A DNA stretch of 32,194 bases from Lactobacillus sp. ESL0679 (lineage in GTDB: Bacteria; Bacillota; Bacilli; Lactobacillales; Lactobacillaceae): NCBI RefSeq assembly GCF_029433515.1, contig NZ_JAQTIG010000010.1, positions 1 through 32,194 of the forward strand. Reading direction: 5' to 3'. Under the pieces are notes generated by a model. It saw only the letters and a program-made list of their open reading frames with translations. It was not told the DNA's origin and ran no database searches. Positions 16,889 through 22,508 of the stretch are shown piece after piece. The position numbers and the translations under genes were made by a program. The stretch's first letter is position 1. Each line of letters begins with the position of its first letter.

Positions 16889-19800
16889 ATGATAGGTAAG
16901 AATAACTTTTCGGAAAAGTTGAAACAAATATCGAGTATAAATAAACAGCCACACTTTTCGATTAGGAAGTTAACAGTGGGTGCTGTATCAGTACTATTGG
17001 GCTTTAGCTTTGTAGCGATTAACCAACAAGTGGTTAAGGCTGATATTGCTAGTCCAGCGGTAAGTAAACAGGAAGAGAGTTTAAATACGTACTCTGCTCT
17101 CAATAAATTTTTGCGTACAGATGCCGAGACTGATAAAACTTCAAATACTGTCGCAACGGAAAAGCCAGCGATACCGTCATCTACTGAGCAACAGCCACAA
17201 AAACCAGCAGGTAATACTTCTACTACTACATCGATGCCTACAGAAAAGCCAACATCGACTGAGCCACAAAAACCGGCAGTTAACAACGATTTAGCTGAAG
17301 CTGCGACTCATTTGCAAACTAACATTGCAACTGCTAACACATTTATGCAGACTGAAAATTATGCTCAGGCAGCTACAGAAGAAAAAGCTGACTTGCAGTT
17401 AGCCGTTAATGATGGTCAAGCATTATTAGACCAGTATAGTAAATTGAATACCGTATCTGATATACAGGTCCAAGTTAAGACTGAGGTAATAGCAACTGAT
17501 CAAGTTACTGTAGCAGCCTTGAATGATGCAAGTACAAAAATCAAGCGAGCATTGACTATTATTCTGCAGGAACAAGCAACTAACTCTGTTAAAGTTGCTA
17601 CAGATGGTGACTGTGATCTATTGTGGGATGATAATTCTAAAACATTACATGTTATGGCGGGAATAAAGGGTAATCATTTAGCTAATGCCTTGTCTGCTAA
17701 TTTGACTGAGGACTTATATAGTCAAATAGTTCATATTAAGATCGATGATAACCTTGTTTTACCTGCTAATAGTTCCTTTATGTTTTCAGGGCCATCAATT
17801 TTTAAAGGCTTAAATTCACTAACAGATATTACTGGTTTGCAAAATTTAGATACTAGTCAAGTAACGAGTATGGCTGATATGTTTGCTAGTGATAGAAATT
17901 TACAAAGCTTAGATTTAACTGGCTTTAGTACTTCTCAAGTAACAAATATGGACATGATGTTTGACAGTAATATTAAATTAAAAGCTTTAGATTTAAGCAT
18001 GTTTGATACCAGTCATGTGGGCAATATGTCCAGTATGTTTAATAATTGTCATAATCTAGTCGAGCTAAATGTAAGTAGTTTTGATACTAGTAATGCTCTC
18101 TTTATTTCTGGTATGTTCGGTAACTGTTACGGTTTACGAAGCTTAGACTTAAGCAGTTTTAATACTAGTAAGGCAGAATACTTTAATTTTATGTTCTCTG
18201 GGATGGGTTCAAAATATAATTTCGTTTTGACCCTGCCAGCACAAAAATTTGCAAATAATAGTGGTTTGAATGATGGCCGTAGCTTTATCCAGGCAGTTGA
18301 TGCTGCTGATGGTGGCACCATTACGCATCCAGTAGGAACTATCTACAGTCCAGCAGAATTCCAAGCACTATATGCTTCAGCTAATCCACCAGCAGAAACT
18401 TATGTTATAAATTCGACTCATGATAGTGAGCGTTACACAGCAAGTGCTAAGTCAGCACCGTTATATGCAGCTGCTGGACAAGATCTTGCTAGTGCTAGTG
18501 AACAATATTTACAATTTACTGATCAAGCTGATCATTCAGTTAAGCCATTAGCAGAATTAGAAGCAACCACTGATTTATTTAATAAGCAAAATAAGATAGT
18601 TACTGCTGTTAAGTGGAGTGGTTCAAAAGTTGATGATCAAGGCCGATTAAGTAAGACAGCTACGGGTGAAGTTAATGTAATGGCAACTATTACTTATGGT
18701 GACGGTACGACTGCTAATGTACCCGTAACTTTGAAAGTAGTTAGATCAACTTCTACTTATCATGTTAGCGCTAAAGAAGGTGGAGTGCTTCAATTACATG
18801 CTGCCGATATTGGGACTGCTGCGACTAATGACTTGGTAGCCTTCCATGATCCAGCAGCTATTGACCGATTATTATCAGTAACCACAAGTGATGGTAGTGC
18901 AATTGATCCCAGCGCTGTAATTGATCACCTAGAGTGGACAAATAATGGTCAGCCGTCAACGGATTATCTTGCAATTAGTAATGGTCAGCCAACTAATTAT
19001 GCATCAGCTGAAATTAGAGTTGTCTATACCGATGGTAAGAAGTCGAATCCAATCCAGATTAAGGCTGATATTGTTGGTGCAATTTTAAAAAATGATGCAA
19101 AAATTATAATGAATTCTAGCTTAAAACCTATTTCAGCAAGTGATAAAGTACCTAATGGTGCTGATTATCTCGACTTAAGTCATTTGGCTGATAAATATCC
19201 AGTTACTTATTACACTTGGTCTGATGATCCTGATCAAAATACAGATCTTAATATTAATTATGCTGATAATGGTACAACTAAAAATGCCTATTTGATGGTT
19301 CATTATCAAGATGGGACGCAGCAAGCTGTGCCAGTAACAATTTTGATTAAGAGCCAGGCAGAAGTAGATCACTTTACCCAAATAGCACCAATCCAAGCAC
19401 ATGAAGCAAATGTTGAAAACACAGTTTTGGAAGCATTTCCTCAATTAACTGACGCTAATAATTGGGGCGAATTATTAAAAGGTAATTTAGATGATGTTAA
19501 GAGCATTAGCTGGTCGGATGAGGCAGCAGTTAAACAGTTATTGCAGAAAAAGGGTCAACATAGTGCCCAAATTGTGATTGAGTTTAAGGATGAGTCTAAA
19601 CAAATAATGGAAGTAACAGTTCAAGTTAATGCAATTAATGCGATTGCCGCTGTGCAAAAAGAATTTCTTTCGAGCTTAACACCAGTTGACCATACGGTCA
19701 ATGATCTTAAGGCAGTTAATTACCTTGACCTTAGTCAAATTGACTCTAGTCAAGTGACAGCTTATACTTGGTCAGGGGATGCCCAAGATACTACTGATCT

Positions 19801-20152
19801 TGATGTTAATTATGCTCACAGCCAGGGCGGCAGCTTGATGGCTTATATTATTGTTCATTATCAAGATGGGACTAAGCAGGCAGTGCTAGTACCAGTGAGA
19901 ATTAAACCACAAAACCTGCAGTGGCAATTTAAGCAGACACAACCAATTACAATGCAGTTGAATGCTGTAGAAGCACCAGCAGAATTCAATAAGCCAAGTA
20001 CTTTCTTAGCAAATGCTGATTTAATCACCAATATTGCATGGGTAGGTAATCCCGACACGAGCGCAGTTGGCTCAATAACGAGTGCAGTTAAGATAACTTT
20101 TGCCGATGGCACTAGTTTGATACATCTCATTCAGATTAATGTAGTTAAGTAG
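16889..20152 (+). CDS. YSIRK BspA-type leucine-rich repeat surface protein
   Basis: This is a 1087-residue exported adhesin-like protein. ATG 16889 is chosen over the open frame from 16838 because AAAAGGAGA precedes it. A YSIRK-type signal peptide (HFSIRKLTVGAVSVLLG, 22-38) has likely cleavage after Ala51. Then come a SLNTYSALNKFLRTD motif (64-78), a Thr/Pro-rich linker, a helical segment (about 150-250), and a GDCDLLWD strand module. BspA-type repeats follow (LDLSSFNTSKAEYFNFMF-like units, each with a MF core), then beta-sandwich repeats. The last ~160 residues are nearly copied in the 26319 gene. No LPxTG motif or C-terminal anchor helix is seen, so attachment is unknown. Confidence 0.88.
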   Translation: MIGKNNFSEKLKQISSINKQPHFSIRKLTVGAVSVLLGFSFVAINQQVVKADIASPAVSKQEESLNTYSALNKFLRTDAETDKTSNTVATEKPAIPSSTEQQPQKPAGNTSTTTSMPTEKPTSTEPQKPAVNNDLAEAATHLQTNIATANTFMQTENYAQAATEEKADLQLAVNDGQALLDQYSKLNTVSDIQVQVKTEVIATDQVTVAALNDASTKIKRALTIILQEQATNSVKVATDGDCDLLWDDNSKTLHVMAGIKGNHLANALSANLTEDLYSQIVHIKIDDNLVLPANSSFMFSGPSIFKGLNSLTDITGLQNLDTSQVTSMADMFASDRNLQSLDLTGFSTSQVTNMDMMFDSNIKLKALDLSMFDTSHVGNMSSMFNNCHNLVELNVSSFDTSNALFISGMFGNCYGLRSLDLSSFNTSKAEYFNFMFSGMGSKYNFVLTLPAQKFANNSGLNDGRSFIQAVDAADGGTITHPVGTIYSPAEFQALYASANPPAETYVINSTHDSERYTASAKSAPLYAAAGQDLASASEQYLQFTDQADHSVKPLAELEATTDLFNKQNKIVTAVKWSGSKVDDQGRLSKTATGEVNVMATITYGDGTTANVPVTLKVVRSTSTYHVSAKEGGVLQLHAADIGTAATNDLVAFHDPAAIDRLLSVTTSDGSAIDPSAVIDHLEWTNNGQPSTDYLAISNGQPTNYASAEIRVVYTDGKKSNPIQIKADIVGAILKNDAKIIMNSSLKPISASDKVPNGADYLDLSHLADKYPVTYYTWSDDPDQNTDLNINYADNGTTKNAYLMVHYQDGTQQAVPVTILIKSQAEVDHFTQIAPIQAHEANVENTVLEAFPQLTDANNWGELLKGNLDDVKSISWSDEAAVKQLLQKKGQHSAQIVIEFKDESKQIMEVTVQVNAINAIAAVQKEFLSSLTPVDHTVNDLKAVNYLDLSQIDSSQVTAYTWSGDAQDTTDLDVNYAHSQGGSLMAYIIVHYQDGTKQAVLVPVRIKPQNLQWQFKQTQPITMQLNAVEAPAEFNKPSTFLANADLITNIAWVGNPDTSAVGSITSAVKITFADGTSLIHLIQINVVK

Positions 20153-20178
20153 TCTTTTATAATTAGAAAATAATTTTG

Positions 20179-20219
20179 ATAGATCAAGTGTTCTTTGTGA
20201 ACAACTTGATCTATTTTTT
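20179..20219 (+). terminator. Terminator after first surface protein gene
   Basis: ATAGATCAAGT and ACTTGATCTAT pair with a one-base bulge in the stem, followed by six T. Confidence 0.88.
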
Positions 20220-20254
20220 CCTTTATATGACATGCTTTTAGCTAGCTTAGCTAG

Positions 20255-20302
20255 CTACAAAAGCGCCACAAGTCCAGCCAAGATTGCAATAACAGTATTC
20301 AA
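20255..20302 (-). pseudogene. Decayed membrane-peptide gene, unit 1
   Basis: From TTG 20302 the frame reads MNTVIAILAGLVALL and then TAG at 20255-20257, where intact copies have TGG (Trp16). The 3' half found in other copies is absent. The upstream leader (GGAAAGGG...TTTAGTCCAG) is still recognisable on the minus strand. A terminator-like remnant lies at about 20357-20393. Confidence 0.7.
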
Positions 20303-20432
20303 AAGATACTGGACTAAACCCTTTCCTTAGAATTTTACAGTTATAGCTTTTTTCTAAAAACCGTTAGTCCTTCAAACTAGAGCGGTTCTTTCGTGCTTAC
20401 TTAAGAAGCAAAAAATTTATTGTTCACCAAAA

Positions 20433-20461
20433 TTGCATACCAATTTTGAGCGTGCTACAAT
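20433..20461 (+). promoter_or_regulatory. Promoter of RNA copy 2
   Basis: TTGCAT, 17-nt spacer and TACAAT, conserved in all five RNA copies. Confidence 0.75.
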
Positions 20462-20467
20462 ATAGCT

Positions 20468-20588
20468 GTAAATAAAAAAGAAGTCCTGTTGGTATCAGGA
20501 CTTCTTGACATGAGTTTCCGCTTAAAAGCGGTGACTTAGTGGCTTTTTAAAATTAAAACCGCTAGTGTCTCAAACTAGAGCGGTTTTT
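20468..20588 (+). ncRNA. Candidate antitoxin small RNA, copy 2
   Basis: The predicted RNA is about 120 nt. Hairpin 1 is the perfect 9-bp stem GAAGTCCTG / CAGGACTTC (20480-20504). Then come ATGAGTTTCCGC, the hairpin CCGC-ttaaaa-GCGG and the terminator AAAACCGCTAG...ACTAGAGCGGTTTT (20555-20588). The terminator is shared with the opposing peptide gene remnant, so the RNA 3' end is antisense to it. The RNA is intact although its peptide gene is broken. Confidence 0.68.
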
Positions 20589-20683
20589 GTATACTTGGAT
20601 TTTTTCCAAGCGGCAATGCAATGCTGTAACTTGTCTGGCGTCTTCGCAGCAGTATCTAACAAACTATTAAATAGCTTAATAAT
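20570..20683 (-). pseudogene. Truncated membrane-peptide gene, unit 2
   Basis: Only the C-terminal part remains: IIKLFNSLLDTAAKTPDK followed by LQHCIAAWKKSKY. The codon before it is TGA where intact copies have CGA (Arg). The N-terminal membrane segment is deleted, and a frameshift near the end changes KNRSSL to KTALV. It cannot encode the peptide. Confidence 0.7.
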
Positions 20684-20743
20684 TCAATTTTTAACTTTAT
20701 TTGGTGCTTACTTAAGAAGCAAAAAATTTATTGCTCATCAAAA

Positions 20744-20772
20744 TTGCATACTGATTTTGAGCGTGTTACAAT
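20744..20772 (+). promoter_or_regulatory. Promoter of RNA copy 3
   Basis: TTGCAT, 17-nt spacer and TACAAT. Confidence 0.75.
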
Positions 20773-20778
20773 GTAGCT

Positions 20779-20897
20779 GTAAATAAAAAAGAAGCCCTAC
20801 TGTAATAGGACTTCTTAACATGAGTTTCCGCATGAAAGCGGTGACTTAACGGTAATTTGACAAAAACCGCTAGCCTTTCAAACTAGAGCGGTTTTTT
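20779..20897 (+). ncRNA. Candidate antitoxin small RNA, copy 3
   Basis: Hairpin 1 is GAAGCCCTA / TAGGACTTC (20791-20814). Its loop-closing pair is A-T instead of the G-C of copies 2 and 4, a paired change that keeps the stem. Hairpin 2 has the loop atgaaa. The terminator at 20862-20897 lies across the last codons of the minus-strand peptide gene, giving about 35 nt of full complementarity between the two RNAs. Confidence 0.7.
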
Positions 20898-21052
20898 TCG
20901 TGCTTGGATTTTTTCCAAGCGGCAATACAATGCCGTAACTTTTTTGGTGTTTTCGCAGCATTATCTAACAAACTATTAAATAGCTTAATAATTCGATTAG
21001 CTAGCCACAAAAGCACCAGCAGTCCAGCAAAGATTGCAATAACAGTATCCAA
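20870..21052 (-). CDS. Membrane peptide, 60 aa, candidate type I toxin (unit 3)
   Basis: The peptide begins MDTVIAIFAGLLVLLWLANR, one membrane helix at about 4-24. An amphipathic IIKLFNSLLDNAAKTPKK stretch and a basic tail (LRHCIAAWKKSKHEKNRSS) follow. The only start that fits is TTG 21050-21052, because an in-frame TAG lies five codons upstream. AAAGGA is unusually far (17 nt) and hairpins lie between. The last codons are encoded by the terminator shared with the small RNA. I do not recognise the family; toxicity is inferred from layout and membrane nature only. Confidence 0.65.
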   Translation of the reverse strand: MDTVIAIFAGLLVLLWLANRIIKLFNSLLDNAAKTPKKLRHCIAAWKKSKHEKNRSSLKG

Positions 21053-21172
21053 TAGGGTACTGGACTAAGTCCTTTCTTTAGGATTTTGCAGTTATAGTTT
21101 TTTACACCATACGCATCATCTCCCAGTCGAGAAATTAGTCACCGCGTTCTAGCTTCTACTCATGTTAGACTA

Positions 21173-21203
21173 ATTATAACAAAATAAAGTTGCAATTAGG
21201 CAA
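21173..21203 (-). promoter_or_regulatory. Promoter of peptide gene, unit 3
   Basis: The minus strand reads TTGCCT, 19 nt and TATAAT, preceded by TG (extended -10 TGTTATAAT). The same arrangement occurs at 21671-21701 and 22172-22202. The predicted leader is about 115 nt. Confidence 0.6.
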
Positions 21204-21245
21204 GTTATTTTTTATTCGGAAGCCAAAACTTATTGCTCACCAAAA

Positions 21246-21274
21246 TTGCATACCAACTTTGACAGTGCTACAAT
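21246..21274 (+). promoter_or_regulatory. Promoter of RNA copy 4
   Basis: TTGCAT, 17-nt spacer and TACAAT. Confidence 0.75.
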
Positions 21275-21280
21275 ATAGTT

Positions 21281-21397
21281 GTAAATAAAAGAAGCCCTGT
21301 TGGTATCAGGACTTCTTAACATGAGTTTCCGCTTAAAAGCGGTGACTTAACAGTTTTTTCTAAAAACCGCCAGACTACAAACTAGAGCGGTTTTTTT
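21281..21397 (+). ncRNA. Candidate antitoxin small RNA, copy 4
   Basis: Hairpin 1 is GAAGCCCTG / CAGGACTTC (21291-21315, one C-A mismatch). Hairpin 2 is CCGC-ttaaaa-GCGG. The terminator at 21362-21397 overlaps the 3' end of the 58-residue peptide gene. Confidence 0.7.
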
Positions 21398-21551
21398 CGT
21401 GCTTGAATTTTTTCCAAGCAGCAATACAATGCCGTAACTTTTTTGGCGTCTTCGCAGCAGTATCTAACAAACTATTAAATAGCTTAATAATTCGATTAGC
21501 TAGCCATAAGAACACCACAAGTCCAGCAAAGATTGCAATAACGGTATCCAA
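21375..21551 (-). CDS. Membrane peptide, 58 aa, candidate type I toxin (unit 4)
   Basis: This is a third intact copy, ending at TAG 21375 two codons before the end point of the 60-residue copies. It begins MDTVIAIFAGLVVFLWLANR and ends KHEKNRSSL. Start TTG 21549-21551 lies in the loop region of a small hairpin (GTATC / GATAC). AAAGGACTTAGTCC upstream can itself fold through GGAC/GTCC, hiding the ribosome site. Function is inferred as for unit 3. Confidence 0.62.
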   Translation of the reverse strand: MDTVIAIFAGLVVFLWLANRIIKLFNSLLDTAAKTPKKLRHCIAAWKKFKHEKNRSSL

Positions 21552-21670
21552 AAGATACTGGACTAAGTCCTTTCTTTAGGATTTTGCAGTTATAGCTTTT
21601 TACACCATACGCATCATCTCCCAGTCGAGAAATTAATCACCGCGTTCTAGCTTCTACTCATGTTAGATTA

Positions 21671-21701
21671 ATTATAGCAAAATAAAGCTGCAATTAGGCA
21701 A
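21671..21701 (-). promoter_or_regulatory. Promoter of peptide gene, unit 4
   Basis: The minus strand reads TTGCCT, 19 nt and TATAAT, with TGC before the -10. Confidence 0.6.
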
Positions 21702-21742
21702 GTTATTTTTATTCGGAAGCAAAAAACTTATTGTCACCAAAA

Positions 21743-21771
21743 TTGCATACTAATTGCACGCGTGCTACAAT
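21743..21771 (+). promoter_or_regulatory. Promoter of RNA copy 5
   Basis: TTGCAT, 17-nt spacer and TACAAT. Confidence 0.75.
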
Positions 21772-21777
21772 ATAGCT

Positions 21778-21896
21778 GTAAATAAAAAAGAAGTCCTACG
21801 GTAATAGGACTTCTTAACATGAGTTTCCGCTTAAAAGCGGTGACTTCACAGATTTTTTAACAAAAACCGTTAGTCCGTTAAACTAGAGCGGTTTTT
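21778..21896 (+). ncRNA. Candidate antitoxin small RNA, copy 5
   Basis: Hairpin 1 is the perfect stem GAAGTCCTA / TAGGACTTC (21790-21813), closed by A-T as in copy 3. Hairpin 2 is CCGC-ttaaaa-GCGG. The terminator at 21862-21896 overlaps the 3' end of the unit 5 peptide gene. Confidence 0.7.
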
Positions 21897-22052
21897 TGTA
21901 TGCTTGAATTTTTTCCAAGCGGCAATACAATGCCTTAACTTGTCCGGTGTCTTGGCAGCAGTATCTAACAAATTATTAAATAGCTTAATAATCCGATTAG
22001 CTAGCCATAAAAGCACCACAAGTCCAGCAAAGATTGCAATAACGGTATCCAA
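21870..22052 (-). CDS. Membrane peptide, 60 aa, candidate type I toxin (unit 5)
   Basis: The peptide begins MDTVIAIFAGLVVLLWLANR and ends KHTKNRSSLTD. It differs from unit 3 at about ten positions while keeping the membrane helix, the AAKTP turn and the basic HCIAAWKK tail, so the protein sequence has been maintained. Start is TTG 22050-22052, with AAAGGG 16-17 nt upstream. Its stop lies inside the terminator shared with RNA copy 5. Confidence 0.65.
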   Translation of the reverse strand: MDTVIAIFAGLVVLLWLANRIIKLFNNLLDTAAKTPDKLRHCIAAWKKFKHTKNRSSLTD

Positions 22053-22171
22053 AAGATACTGGACTAAACCCTTTCTTTAGAATTTTGCAATTACAGCTTT
22101 TTACACCATACGCATCATCTCCCAGTTAAGAAATTAGTCACCGCATTCTAGCTTCTACTCATGCTAGATTA

Positions 22172-22202
22172 ATTATAACAAAATAAAGTTGCGATTAGGT
22201 AA
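22172..22202 (-). promoter_or_regulatory. Promoter of peptide gene, unit 5
   Basis: The minus strand reads TTACCT, 19 nt and TATAAT, with TGT before the -10. Confidence 0.55.
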
Positions 22203-22290
22203 GTAACTTTAAGTGCTATTAGACCTTGTCCAGTGTTATAAGCCTAGTTAGTTGCTAAAGACTAACATTTAAATAACGAATAGTAAGATT

Positions 22291-22320
22291 AATAAAGCGG
22301 ATAGTAACGCTTTATTTTTT
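22291..22320 (+). terminator. Terminator-like hairpin
   Basis: AATAAAGCG-gatagtaa-CGCTTTATT is followed by T. No obvious plus-strand gene lies upstream, so it may end an unrecognised short RNA or stop read-through from the array. Confidence 0.6.
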
Positions 22321-22430
22321 GTGCTTAAAAATAAATTTAGCTATGCAAAAAGTGATAAAAAAAGCGATTATTTGGGGCTTGGTGACGGCTAAAATTACCG
22401 CTAATAGTGGCGGATATTTTTAAGTGTATA

Positions 22431-22459
22431 TTTACATTTTAAAATTTATGTTTTAGAAT
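22431..22459 (+). promoter_or_regulatory. Promoter of second surface protein gene
   Basis: TTTACA, 17-nt spacer and TAGAAT lie 49 nt upstream of the ATG. Confidence 0.55.
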
Positions 22460-22508
22460 ACCTTTGTATTTGTAAGAAAAAAGTAATACATACAGAGGAT
22501 AATAAAAT

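Larger units (their letters stand above)
20220..22205. repeat. Tandem array of small-RNA / membrane-peptide modules
   Basis: Unit period is about 500 bp, measured by the RNA -35 boxes at 20744, 21246 and 21743; the interval from 20433 to 20744 is shortened to 311 bp. Each full unit reads, on the plus strand: RNA promoter, RNA gene, shared terminator, then the minus-strand peptide gene with its leader and promoter. Three units are complete, one has lost the peptide 5' half, and the first is a mosaic remnant. Homology extends over promoters, RNAs, peptide genes and leaders. Confidence 0.9.
22205..22508. other. Intergenic region with hairpins, no gene seen
   Basis: This stretch between the array and the second surface protein gene contains a hairpin GTTAGT/ACTAAC (22248-22267), a terminator-like hairpin (22291-22320), and a weaker hairpin AAAAT..CCGC/GCGG..ATTTT (about 22390-22421). 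It also holds the promoter of the next gene. I see no reading frame with a ribosome site. Confidence 0.5.

Noticed and set aside
20513..20542. Mini reading frame ATGAGTTTCCGC... (nine codons, MSFRLKAVT) in the small RNAs
   Set aside because: It lacks a ribosome site at proper distance, the frame is not kept in the 14.5-kb copy and is extended in copy 5, and the segment is explained by the CCGC/GCGG hairpin.
20565..20786. Plus-strand 73-residue reading frame across the array
   Set aside because: It has no ribosome site and runs antisense through the decayed peptide gene and across an RNA promoter; it is a shadow frame.
20433..21203. par/Fst-type direct repeats giving antisense pairing at the 5' ends
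   Set aside because: The shared element is inverted on the DNA, so both RNAs carry the same sense and cannot pair through it; only the terminator region and a 7-nt segment are complementary.
20220..22205. CRISPR-like repeats
   Set aside because: The repeat unit is about 500 bp with promoters, RNA and peptide genes; there are no short regular repeats with unique spacers.
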